Of a stretch of 64,000 bases of DNA, positions 44,395-53,014 are shown in pieces (within the stretch, counting starts at the first letter, position 1; each line of letters opens with the position of its first letter). The stretch is from an uncultured Flavobacteriales bacterium (lineage in GTDB: Bacteria; Bacteroidota; Bacteroidia; Flavobacteriales_E; Vicingaceae). The stretch lies in assembly GCA_905479995.1 (NCBI GenBank), contig CAJQON010000040.1, positions 32,854 through 96,853 of the forward strand, given 5' to 3'. The position numbers and the translations under genes were made by a program. The notes under the pieces are model-generated. The model was not told the DNA's origin, searched no databases, and saw nothing but the letters and a program-made list of their open reading frames with translations.

Positions 44395-45668
44395 TTATCT
44401 ATTTTTTGTATAAAGGAATCTAATTGTGTTTGATTGTCAAGTTTAATTTGATCTAATTGATAACTTGCCAATTCTGGTTTCAATTTTAAGTCGCTATTGC
44501 TAATTACTCCAATTGAATTAATTTTTTTGTTATTTCGATATTTTGGAGCTTTAATAATGTCATTCAAAATGCTCTCGATCCATTTGTCATTATGGCCATC
44601 AAAATAAATGATAATTCCTTTAGAATTATTGAGGTTTTTTTTGTGATTAATCAATGGATTGTTTCCAAAGTTATCTACTTCTAGTACATTTAAATTCGTT
44701 TTTTCTAATTCGGATTTAATGCGATTTACCTCTTTGTCTTTAGTGTTGTCGTATATAAAATATAATCCCTTTTGATCTAATTTATTTTTTGCGGAGCTAC
44801 TTTCTATTTTTTGATAGATTAAAGATTTAAATAATTCTAATGGAGCTTCTACAAATTCAGCTCCTTTAAGTAATTCTAAATCTTTTCTTAAAAGACTAAT
44901 TTTTTCATTATTTGCTTTGTCTAATCTAACATCAGAAGGAAGCCATATTAACCTATTAAAGTTTTTAGAGTTGTTTTTTGCACATATTTTATTTTGCAAA
45001 TCTACCAGTTCGGCTTCTAAATTTGAATCAATAGTTTTGTCATTACCATAAATGTGCACACTCAGTGAAGCATCTTTAATAAGCGTTTCAATCTTTTTCT
45101 CTAATTCTCCAATATTGCTATTGTCTAAAGGATTATTAGGCAATATTTGGAATCCTTGGTTTAATAGGTCTCTTTTTAATTTATCTCTATTTGCTATTTG
45201 GTTTACAGAGGTAATTGATAAGTAAATGGTTTCTCTATCTTGAGCATAGAGTCCAAAAATAGACTTGGTAAAATCTAGCAACTTTTCCCATAGGTTTCCA
45301 GAACCAGAAGTTAAATCACTCCAATTTGTTTCAAGAGATATAGGATCGGATTCGTAAAATTCAAAAACGCTAACATTTTGTAAAAAAGAAGGTAGGTTTT
45401 TGTATGAAATTCTATTAAGGTGAATTTGGCAGATAGAAGAATTAGCATCAGCTAATTTTAAGGTGGAATAATCTACGTTTAAATCATCTAACAAAAATAC
45501 GTGATTGGTTGCATCGGATAGTTTTCCATTAAAAGATTGTAAAGTAAAAGAAGCCTTTGTGTTTAAAAATTGAACACAGATAAGTTCTAAGTTTTTAGCA
45601 AACAAATCCGCCCATTTTTTTAGTTTTGGGTCTTCAGATAATAGGTATATAGTAGTAGTGTTATCCAT
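44391..45668 (-). CDS. Tandem TIR-like domain protein partnered with the nSTAND NTPase
   Basis: A 425-residue soluble protein without signal peptide. Residues 147-286 (TIYLSITSVNQIANRDKLK..., LLNQGFQILP, SLSVHIYG, RLIWLPSDV) follow the pattern of TIR-like domains found beside nSTAND1/WD40 proteins, where the usual form is YLAxTTxDLxxERDxLxxxL. Residues 300-390 (GLYFIYDNTKDKEVNRIK, GIIIYFDGHNDKWIES) look like a second TIR module. The first 110 residues have the same alternating strand-helix look and may be a degenerate third copy. The stop overlaps the nSTAND start (ATGA), and SpoIIE ends 8 bases upstream. NADase activity is not demonstrated by any motif I can see. Confidence 0.72.
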   Translation of the reverse strand: MDNTTTIYLLSEDPKLKKWADLFAKNLELICVQFLNTKASFTLQSFNGKLSDATNHVFLLDDLNVDYSTLKLADANSSICQIHLNRISYKNLPSFLQNVSVFEFYESDPISLETNWSDLTSGSGNLWEKLLDFTKSIFGLYAQDRETIYLSITSVNQIANRDKLKRDLLNQGFQILPNNPLDNSNIGELEKKIETLIKDASLSVHIYGNDKTIDSNLEAELVDLQNKICAKNNSKNFNRLIWLPSDVRLDKANNEKISLLRKDLELLKGAEFVEAPLELFKSLIYQKIESSSAKNKLDQKGLYFIYDNTKDKEVNRIKSELEKTNLNVLEVDNFGNNPLINHKKNLNNSKGIIIYFDGHNDKWIESILNDIIKAPKYRNNKKINSIGVISNSDLKLKPELASYQLDQIKLDNQTQLDSFIQKIDK

Positions 45669-45676
45669 TGTATATT

Positions 45677-47653
45677 TTAAACCTTTATTCCAGAAACTAA
45701 AATATCATCTACTTGCTCTTCATTTTGCATCCAATCTGTTATTTTTTCGTTTAGAATTTTCCGTTGTTCAGCGCAGTCTTTTTCGCTAATTTCTATCATC
45801 AAATTCTTCATGTTTCGTGACTTAAACTTCTTGTTCTTTGGTCCACCAAATTGATCGGCATAACCGTCAGAGAACATATAAATCATGTCGTTTTTCTCTA
45901 GTTGGAATTTAATGTTATCAAAAGTATCTAAGTCATCATTTAAGAATCCTCCAATAGGGAACTTGTTGGCTTTAATTTCTATTAACTCTTTAGATCTAAT
46001 AATGTATATAGAGTTGTAAGCACCTGCATAATTTAGTTCTAAGGTTTTATAATCAATAGAAATTAAAGATAAGTCCATTCCATCCTTTACGTTGGTATTT
46101 CCTTTTGTTTGTCTTAGTAATTGAGTTACACCTTCATTAAGAGAATTTAATATTTCTCCAGGAACCTTATGTTTTCCTTTACTAATGGTGTGGTTTAATT
46201 GGTCATTTCCAATGATACTCATAAATGCACCTGGAACTCCATGTCCAGTACAATCTACTACTGCCATTAACGATTTTCCTTCAATTTCATTTACCCAATA
46301 AAAATCTCCACTAACTATATCTTTAGATTGATAGTAAATGAAAGAATCTGGAAATAGATTTGTAACGTAATCCATTGGAGGTAGAATTGCATTTTGAATA
46401 CGCTTAGCATATCTAATACTATCTTCAATGTCTTTTTTTTGTTCTTCTAACTCATTCTTTTTAGCATTTAAATCTGCAGTTCTTTCATTAACTTTTTGCT
46501 CCAAATTATTATACAAGGTTTGAAGACGCTCTACCATAGAGTTGAATTTTACAGAAAGCTTAGTTATTTCATTGTTTCCTTCAACAGTAGCTCTTTCAGA
46601 TAGGTCACCTTGAGTAATTCGGTTAACATTATCAAGTAGTTTTTTAATTGGAGATGTAATAACTCTTGTTTTTTGATAGATTAAGAAAATAACCAATACA
46701 ATTGTAACTAAGAAAATGGCGATATTCTGTAAAATATCATTGCGCTGCTCTACATGAAGATCTGTTCTGTCTGCAATAATTTCAATAAGAGCTTTTTCAT
46801 AAAGAGTAGTATTTTGTCTTTTCATTGGAATAAATTCACGCTCAATAAATTTACCTTCAACTTCTGTTTTTATAACCTTACTAAGGTTTGTGTCTAGTGT
46901 TTCGAATATACCTTTTATAAACTTGATGTTTTCACTATCAACTTCCGAACTTATTAAACTAAAAGGAGTATCTGCATCTATAAATAAATCTATCTTTTTA
47001 ATGTTTCTATATTTTTGAGAGATTTTGTTTAATGTTTCTTTTGTTTTATTTACCCATTTATCGGCCTCAGTAGAATATGTTCCGGTTTGAACGATGTATT
47101 TTCCATCACGAGTAGGCTGGTAGGTGTATTTTTTAAGTTTTCCAGTTCGTTGTTCAATAGAGAATTTCTCACTAACGTATTCTTTTGAGTTGAATACTTC
47201 TTCTAAATAGGTTTGAAATTTACCTCCTACTTTATAAAGGTTGAAGTTTTTATCTTTTTCAAATGTAGTGTTAACAATAATTCCTTGACGATTTATTATG
47301 TAAATGTCTTGTTCTTTAGAGTACATGTCTAAAGAGTCTCTTATAAGTGATAAGTCTGCAGTCTCAATATTGTCAGTATTTACAAAGTACTTATTCACTA
47401 AGTGATGACTTTGAACAAATAGTTCAGCTTCTATTCTCTTTTCTACACCTTCTAATCCATAATCTTGGTGAACCAAACTCAGCTCAATTTGATCGCTAAT
47501 TAGTTGGTTTTGAATTTTATTATTTTGATCGGTACTGGTTTTTACTCGGTATTGATTAAGAATGGCCAGAATAACAAGGGCAACGACTACTGGAACAATA
47601 ATATTCAGTATAAGCTGTCTAAATACCGTAGATGTTTTATTTATTTTTCCCAT
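45677..47653 (-). CDS. Membrane sensor with HAMP and SpoIIE-type PP2C phosphatase domain
   Basis: A 658-residue protein. Transmembrane helix 1 (about 12-33), an extracytoplasmic Cache-like sensor (about 34-303), transmembrane helix 2 (about 304-326), HAMP (about 327-380), a coiled coil (about 380-425), then the PP2C/SpoIIE domain with SGDFYWV (about 443), VVDCTGHGVPGAFMS (about 461), SDGYADQFGG (about 589) and the C-terminal metal Asp pair in QVDDILVSG. It should dephosphorylate a serine/threonine target, such as an anti-sigma-factor antagonist, in response to an extracellular signal. The TIR-like gene starts 8 bases after its stop, so its target may be within the module. A promoter match lies 24 bases upstream. 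Confidence 0.93.
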   Translation of the reverse strand: MGKINKTSTVFRQLILNIIVPVVVALVILAILNQYRVKTSTDQNNKIQNQLISDQIELSLVHQDYGLEGVEKRIEAELFVQSHHLVNKYFVNTDNIETADLSLIRDSLDMYSKEQDIYIINRQGIIVNTTFEKDKNFNLYKVGGKFQTYLEEVFNSKEYVSEKFSIEQRTGKLKKYTYQPTRDGKYIVQTGTYSTEADKWVNKTKETLNKISQKYRNIKKIDLFIDADTPFSLISSEVDSENIKFIKGIFETLDTNLSKVIKTEVEGKFIEREFIPMKRQNTTLYEKALIEIIADRTDLHVEQRNDILQNIAIFLVTIVLVIFLIYQKTRVITSPIKKLLDNVNRITQGDLSERATVEGNNEITKLSVKFNSMVERLQTLYNNLEQKVNERTADLNAKKNELEEQKKDIEDSIRYAKRIQNAILPPMDYVTNLFPDSFIYYQSKDIVSGDFYWVNEIEGKSLMAVVDCTGHGVPGAFMSIIGNDQLNHTISKGKHKVPGEILNSLNEGVTQLLRQTKGNTNVKDGMDLSLISIDYKTLELNYAGAYNSIYIIRSKELIEIKANKFPIGGFLNDDLDTFDNIKFQLEKNDMIYMFSDGYADQFGGPKNKKFKSRNMKNLMIEISEKDCAEQRKILNEKITDWMQNEEQVDDILVSGIKV

Positions 47654-47676
47654 TGTTATTTTTTGTTTCTAACCAG

Positions 47677-47706
47677 CAAAGCTAAAAAAATATTATTAAG
47701 TCTAAA
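47677..47706 (-). promoter_or_regulatory. Bacteroidota-type promoter for the SpoIIE/TIR/nSTAND genes
   Basis: On the minus strand: TTTA, an 18-base spacer, then TAGCTTTG (47684-47677), an exact TAnnTTTG box. The SpoIIE ATG is 23 bases downstream. It separates the signalling genes from the upstream MFS-HEAT gene as a transcription unit. Confidence 0.55.
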
Positions 47707-47714
47707 AGTTGATT

Positions 47715-50700
47715 TTATTCAAGTAACAAATGTTTGGTTAAAACATGGTTGCTAGCTACTTTATTAAATACGTTTTTGTTAATACTTATAATTCTATCGT
47801 TTAATTTAACTCCTTTGTAATGATCGTTCACAATGTTTAAAGATTGTGAGTTAAAATCATCTCCTCGTAATAAAAAGTTCAATGAATTTTTATTTAATTT
47901 AATCTCAGCACCATTTTTTACTATTTCCGATTTTACATGAGAAATGTCATTAACCCAATCCATAGGTTTAAAGCTTTTTGTGTCAATCACTTCTTTCAGT
48001 TTAAGTAATGATTCAACTAAAAGGCCATTTGTGCCTCGGGTAATGTCGCTAATTTCTTTATTTAAATTGTATTGTTCGTTTTCGTTAAACCTGTTTATAA
48101 TGCTGTTCCTTAACTGTGCTTTAACCATAGATATTTTATAGTAAGAGGTTTCTCTAATAATTTGTTTAGGATTAAAAAGTTGAGCGATAAAAGTTTGAGA
48201 AATTTCTTGTTGTTCTAAATCCATTTCATAAACTACACTAGCTTTGGTCCAGTCAGAAAAGTAATTACTATCTCTATTTAAAACAAGGTCGAAAATGTTT
48301 CGTTCTTTAAATACTTCAATCGGAAAATAATCTTCTAATAAGGTAATCCTATCGTTTAGGTTACTATCGTCTAATATTGGAAAAACTTTAGGCTTAATGT
48401 GTTCGTGAATAAATAAGTCGAGCATTTCCATAGCATAACTTATATTGTCAGGATCTCCACTTTGAATGTTGTCTTGTACAATTTTAACTGAATTAGAATC
48501 GTAAATTATTGCCAACAACGAAAAAAGAACATTTTTTGATAATTCAATATCATCTTCAATTGCTTCAAGCGTAATAACCATTTCTGGATGGTTGTTACTA
48601 AAGGCATCATAAGCAGCGTAATTCCAGGCAACAATAGATAGTTGCTCATTTAAAAGGTTAATTAGTTCTAATGTTTCCTTTTCAGATTTAGGCTTTAATT
48701 GTTTGGCATTAATTCCTGCAGCAGCTTTATTCATAATTAACCTATTGGTAGAAAATAGTTTTTCTAACAATAAGGCATCTGCTCTTTCATTATTTATAAA
48801 TGATATCAGTTCGGTTACTACAATTAGTGATTTGTCGGCAACGTTTGATTTAAAATAGGCTTGAGATAAGAATTCAATGTTGTTTTCACCTAGTTCTTTT
48901 AAAGTAGAATAAGAACTGGCATAAAGTTCATCGTCTGCTAAATACTCTATAATAATAGGAGCAAACTCAACTTTACCTAAAACACCACAAGTTTTTATTA
49001 CTTCGTTTTTTACATTTTGGTTCGGATCTTTAATTAGTCGGAGCAAAATAGTATCGTATTTCGAATCGTAATTTGATCGAATAAGGATTGCTGCTATTAC
49101 TCTATCTTCGGTCTCCTTAGAATTAGAAAGAGAAATTATTTTTTGATAATTAACCTTGTCGTAAGTAGATTCTATTTTTGATAAAAGAGATTTTGATCGC
49201 GTTTTGTTTTCCTCCGATTTGCTGTTCTTTTCAATTTGCTTAAGCGCGCTTGCGTGGTTAATGTTGGGGTAAATAAAAACTTCATCAAATAAGAAGTTTT
49301 CAAGTTTTTCTGAAACGATTTTGTTAGCAATATTCTCTAATTCTTTCTCAAATAAAACAGGATCGATTGCTTGAAAGCTAATGATTAAGTTTTCATCAAC
49401 TTTATTAATTGAAGTTTTAATTTTTTTAAGAATAGAATTTGAAACTGGAGTAATGCGGTTTTCTTGGTCAGACAATGTTTCTACTTTTAATCCTGACTCT
49501 AAAGATTTGATGTAACTTTTGTAAAGTTTAAAGGCAACGTAAAGCCATATTAAAACTACAATAAGCATTACAACAGAAATTTCTGTTAAGCCAACAAAGG
49601 TTAATGCCGAAAGACCAACCAAACAAAGTCCCGACATTAAAGCAGAAAATTCGTTTACAGTTCCATCAATTTGTGCCTGAACAATAAATCGAATTTTTTT
49701 ATTTAACGTTTGGTAAATTAATTTAAAAGAGGGAAGCTCTATCCCTTCCTTTAATGCTTGAGCAATTAATTTACTTAACGCAATTAGCATAAAGAAAAAT
49801 AAGAATCCAGAAGATTCAATGTCTTCAATTCCCATTCCGTAACCAATACCAATTGCACCAATTGTAAAGGCAGATAAAAGAATAGGAAGAATTACAAGGC
49901 AAACTTTAAGTCCATAATTTTTAATCAGCTTACTGTAAACAAAAGTTTTAATCAGTAATGTAAAAATCATTATTACACCAGTAAAGGCACCAAGGAAAGA
50001 ACCAAATTCAATTTCGCTTGGATACTTTTTTTCCATTACAAGGATAAACGAATATTGAATAAAAAAGGCAATAAGCATAGACAGACCAGCAAAAGCTGCC
50101 ATCATTAAAACATATTTGTTTCGGAATAAAATTTTAAAGCCCGAATCTTCTTTTTGAGTAGAGGACACATCCACTTTTTCTATTTTTTTATCTAAATCAA
50201 ACTTAGAGCTAATAGCAAATTGAATAATTACGGTAAGTAGCGTACATGCAGAACTAGCGTAGAGTATGTCCTCAAATGCTATTTCAAATCCAGAAATATA
50301 GGGAATCGCAGCAACAGCAACGTTACTGATAATAATTCCGAAAATAATTCCAGCATCAATAATTCCAAACAATCGTTTACCTTGTCTTAAATTATACAAA
50401 CGGTTAGCAACTCCCCAAAAAGAAACAATGCTTAATACGAATAGTGGTCCAAACAATACAAATTGAGCATAATCAACCAGTTTTTTATCAATAAAGAGAT
50501 AACTAACACTTAATCCAATGGTAACCAATGCTACAAAAACTAAATTAGCTTTTGATAAAGAAGCAAATTTTACCTTCTCTTGAAATTTAGAGTAAATTAG
50601 TGTTAAAATAATTCCTACACCTCCAGAAATTAAATAGGCTAGAGGTATTGATTCACCGCCATATGAACCAATAAAAAGGGTGTGAGAACTAATGTAAAAC

Positions 50701-50804
50701 GTACCATTAAAAATACCAATAAAAAGAGATTGAATCATTAAGAGTGAAACACTCAATGACTCGTCTTTTTCAATGTTAAATATCTTTAATAATAGGGTTT
50801 TCAA
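47715..50804 (-). CDS. MFS/nucleotide-transporter-like membrane protein fused to HEAT repeats
   Basis: About 1030 residues. The N-terminal 430 residues form about 12 hydrophobic helices resembling MFS or ATP/ADP (Npt/TlcC-type) translocases, for example FLYNLRQGKRLFG-like NRLYNLRQGKRLFGIIDAG. Residues about 520-900 are a helical solenoid with HEAT-type repeats (EDRVIAAILIRS, LLRLIKDPNQNVKNEVIKTCG). A C-terminal domain (about 900-1030) is unassigned. The longest frame opens at a TTG at 50831, but that overlaps a -7 box; the TTG at 50804, giving MKTLLLKIFNIEKDES, fits the family start better. It is followed by SpoIIE after 61 bases. Substrate unknown; it may be a sensor rather than a transporter. 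Confidence 0.78.
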   Translation of the reverse strand: MKTLLLKIFNIEKDESLSVSLLMIQSLFIGIFNGTFYISSHTLFIGSYGGESIPLAYLISGGVGIILTLIYSKFQEKVKFASLSKANLVFVALVTIGLSVSYLFIDKKLVDYAQFVLFGPLFVLSIVSFWGVANRLYNLRQGKRLFGIIDAGIIFGIIISNVAVAAIPYISGFEIAFEDILYASSACTLLTVIIQFAISSKFDLDKKIEKVDVSSTQKEDSGFKILFRNKYVLMMAAFAGLSMLIAFFIQYSFILVMEKKYPSEIEFGSFLGAFTGVIMIFTLLIKTFVYSKLIKNYGLKVCLVILPILLSAFTIGAIGIGYGMGIEDIESSGFLFFFMLIALSKLIAQALKEGIELPSFKLIYQTLNKKIRFIVQAQIDGTVNEFSALMSGLCLVGLSALTFVGLTEISVVMLIVVLIWLYVAFKLYKSYIKSLESGLKVETLSDQENRITPVSNSILKKIKTSINKVDENLIISFQAIDPVLFEKELENIANKIVSEKLENFLFDEVFIYPNINHASALKQIEKNSKSEENKTRSKSLLSKIESTYDKVNYQKIISLSNSKETEDRVIAAILIRSNYDSKYDTILLRLIKDPNQNVKNEVIKTCGVLGKVEFAPIIIEYLADDELYASSYSTLKELGENNIEFLSQAYFKSNVADKSLIVVTELISFINNERADALLLEKLFSTNRLIMNKAAAGINAKQLKPKSEKETLELINLLNEQLSIVAWNYAAYDAFSNNHPEMVITLEAIEDDIELSKNVLFSLLAIIYDSNSVKIVQDNIQSGDPDNISYAMEMLDLFIHEHIKPKVFPILDDSNLNDRITLLEDYFPIEVFKERNIFDLVLNRDSNYFSDWTKASVVYEMDLEQQEISQTFIAQLFNPKQIIRETSYYKISMVKAQLRNSIINRFNENEQYNLNKEISDITRGTNGLLVESLLKLKEVIDTKSFKPMDWVNDISHVKSEIVKNGAEIKLNKNSLNFLLRGDDFNSQSLNIVNDHYKGVKLNDRIISINKNVFNKVASNHVLTKHLLLE

Positions 50805-50828
50805 TAGTTTAGTGTAAATAGTAATGTG

Positions 50829-50858
50829 CAAAATTAAACTTTTAATGTATAGCCTAAA
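50829..50858 (-). promoter_or_regulatory. Possible promoter for the MFS-HEAT gene
   Basis: Minus strand TTTA (50858-50855), 18 bases, TAATTTTG (50836-50829). The -7 box is exact; the -33 box is one base off. It argues that translation starts at 50804 rather than 50831. Confidence 0.45.
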
Positions 50859-50940
50859 AATTTTTTATACTAAAGATAAAAAGAAGGGTTACTTTTCTAT
50901 TTAATTATATTTTTTTATTTAAAGTTTTAGATAAACAATG

Positions 50941-50948
50941 TATATTTG
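50941..50948 (+). promoter_or_regulatory. -7 promoter box just upstream of the queuosine-precursor transporter
   Basis: TATATTTG matches TAnnTTTG exactly. It ends only 9 bases before the ATG at 50958, so the transcript would have a very short leader. The -33 region (TTTA, 50918-50921) is one base off the consensus at a 19-base spacing. Confidence 0.45.
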
Positions 50949-50957
50949 GCCACTACT

Positions 50958-51782
50958 ATGCTGTTTCAATACGAAGATAAAATAACCTTAGAGCCCCATA
51001 TTATTTGGCGGAGAGAGGTGATGTTTATGGTTTTTGCAGGCCTATTTTTAGGGTCTTTAACCATGCTAAACATCCTTGGAATTACTCGATTTATAGATAT
51101 TTCAGGTTATTTGGGTGCAAAACCTTTTACTTATATGCTTCCCGTTGGCGTATTGGCTTACCCAATTACTTTTTTATGTACCGATTTTATCTCAGAAATT
51201 TACGGAAAAAAAAGAGCTAACTTACTCGTTTGGATTGGGTTATTACTTAATATTTGGGTGCTGTTTATTTTGTGGTTAGGCGGTATATTGCCTCCTGCTC
51301 CAGAAATGTGTGATGCGGTTGGTTACTTAAATGATATTTATGTAGGTGATGCTATTTGTCCTGAAGCTGGCGTACCACCGATTGGTGCTAATGGGCGTGT
51401 ATTTTTTCAATTAAGGTATTTTGCTTTTGGGGCAACAATGGCTTCTATGATTGCTTATTTGGCAGCTCAATTTTGTGATGTACACATCTTCCACTTTTTG
51501 AAAAGATTGACCAAAGGTAAATACCTATGGATTCGTAATAATGGTTCAACTTTAGTCAGTCAAATGATTGATTCTACTGCAGTAATTGTTAGTACTTATT
51601 ACTTTACAGAAGGGGCTTTACCTTTAAATGAGGAATCGACAATATTCTCACAATTATCAGCTTTTATACTTACAGGGTATGTGTTTAAAATGATAGCAGC
51701 CTTGCTGGATACTGTTTTCTTTTATTTAGGGATGAACTTTTTTAGAGATTACTTAGCAATACCGAAATTCAAAGAAGATTAA
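50958..51782 (+). CDS. yhhQ: Queuosine precursor transporter (YhhQ/DUF165 family)
   Basis: A 274-residue inner-membrane protein with about six helices, from the ATG giving MLFQYEDKITLEPH; an earlier TTG at 50946 is possible but would lie inside a -7 box. The family signature PVGVLAYPITFLCTDFISEIYGKKRA (about 57-82) is intact. A soluble-looking Cys-containing loop (about 115-145, ICPEAGVPPIG) is inserted, as in many Bacteroidota members. YhhQ imports 7-cyano-7-deazaguanine or related queuosine precursors for tRNA modification. It overlaps the convergent DUF368 gene by 4 bases. Confidence 0.92.
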   Translation: MLFQYEDKITLEPHIIWRREVMFMVFAGLFLGSLTMLNILGITRFIDISGYLGAKPFTYMLPVGVLAYPITFLCTDFISEIYGKKRANLLVWIGLLLNIWVLFILWLGGILPPAPEMCDAVGYLNDIYVGDAICPEAGVPPIGANGRVFFQLRYFAFGATMASMIAYLAAQFCDVHIFHFLKRLTKGKYLWIRNNGSTLVSQMIDSTAVIVSTYYFTEGALPLNEESTIFSQLSAFILTGYVFKMIAALLDTVFFYLGMNFFRDYLAIPKFKED

Positions 51783-52705
51783 TTCTTTTTTCCCGAAAAC
51801 TTTTCCAAACCGATAATCAATACTAGTCCAACAACTGCCATTGCAATGGCTAAAATTAGATGAGCATCAGCAGTATGTTGTGGTAAAATATTTTCTTGAA
51901 TTAGTGGAACCATTTTTTCATTGGGCTCTCCTTCATGTTTTATAAAAAACTCAATCGTATTTTTCCAAGGCCAAATTTTATTTAATGAGCCTACTAAAAA
52001 ACCTGTAAGAATTGCTATTGTTAAGTCATGATACTTTTTAAACATCCATGATAATAACTTAGAAAAAGAAATTAAACCGGTTAAACAACCTAAGGCAAAA
52101 ACAGTTAAAGTAGCAAGCTTAACATCTTTTATAGCAGTTAAAATCAATTCATAAGAACCAAGTAGTAATAGAATAAAGCTTCCTGAAATTCCAGGTAAAA
52201 TCATTGCACAAATGGCAATTGCTCCAGACATGAAAATATACCACATGGCTTCGGGATTTTCAACAGGAGGTAAGATGGTAATGTAAAACGAAAGAGCTGT
52301 TCCAGCTAATAGGCCTATTACTTTTAGCAAATTCCACTTTGTAATGGTTTTTCCAACTAAATAGATGCTGCCTACTATTAATCCAAAAAAGAAGGACCAT
52401 AGAAGTATTGTGTGATGATCTAATAGGTAAGTGATTAATTTAGCTAATGTTGCAGCGCTAACTCCAATACCTAGAAGCAAGGCTAAAAGAAAGTTGCCAT
52501 TAATGTGTTTCCAAAAAGACTTTAATCCATCAGATTTTAGAATTTTTAATGCCGATAAGTTTGCTGCATTAATGCTGTCTAAAAGTTCTTGATATATTCC
52601 AGTAATAAAAGCGATGGTACCTCCAGAAACTCCTGGGACTAAATCTGCTGCTCCCATGGCAATGCCTTTTGAGAAGAGTAAAATGTAGTCTTTAAAAGTT
52701 CTCAT
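51779..52705 (-). CDS. DUF368 membrane protein, candidate polyprenyl-phosphate transporter
   Basis: A 308-residue polytopic membrane protein with about eight helices. The family signature FSKGIAMGAADLVPGVSGGTIAF is at about 12-34 and is echoed by ICAMILPGISGSFILLLLGSYE in the second half, giving an inverted-repeat fold. DUF368 proteins, together with DedA proteins, have been linked to recycling of undecaprenyl phosphate across the membrane for cell-wall synthesis; that role is assumed here from the family. It overlaps the rhodanese gene by 4 bases, as the last gene of the unit starting at 55214. Confidence 0.92.
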   Translation of the reverse strand: MRTFKDYILLFSKGIAMGAADLVPGVSGGTIAFITGIYQELLDSINAANLSALKILKSDGLKSFWKHINGNFLLALLLGIGVSAATLAKLITYLLDHHTILLWSFFFGLIVGSIYLVGKTITKWNLLKVIGLLAGTALSFYITILPPVENPEAMWYIFMSGAIAICAMILPGISGSFILLLLGSYELILTAIKDVKLATLTVFALGCLTGLISFSKLLSWMFKKYHDLTIAILTGFLVGSLNKIWPWKNTIEFFIKHEGEPNEKMVPLIQENILPQHTADAHLILAIAMAVVGLVLIIGLEKFSGKKN

Positions 52706-53007
52706 GCTAATCCTATTTCTTCTTGATACGCAGTTACTCCTCCAGTTAAAGAATAGATGTTAGGTAGGTTCATTTTTTTGGAAATGGCCATTACAATAGC
52801 GTTTGACCTATTGCCTGATTTGCAGCAAAATATTACTGGTAAATCTGTATCTATTTGATCAATGGAATTTAACACCTGGTCTAGAGGAATGTTGGTTCCA
52901 CCAATATTAGAGTCTTCAAACTCATAATCTTCACGAACATCAATCAATTGAAAATTTTCGTTTTGATCTTTTTTCTGTTTTAATTCTTGAACTGAAATAG
53001 TATTCAT
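52702..53007 (-). CDS. Single-domain rhodanese-like protein
   Basis: A 101-residue protein from the ATG giving MNTISVQELKQKKD; a longer frame to 53034 has no ATG. The active-site loop is CKSGNR with the nucleophile C62 and an additional C61. It can carry persulfide sulfur between enzymes; the partner is not known. It starts 7 bases after the ComA-like gene stop and its stop overlaps DUF368, so all are one operon. Confidence 0.92.
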   Translation of the reverse strand: MNTISVQELKQKKDQNENFQLIDVREDYEFEDSNIGGTNIPLDQVLNSIDQIDTDLPVIFCCKSGNRSNAIVMAISKKMNLPNIYSLTGGVTAYQEEIGLA

Positions 53008-53014
53008 ATCATGC

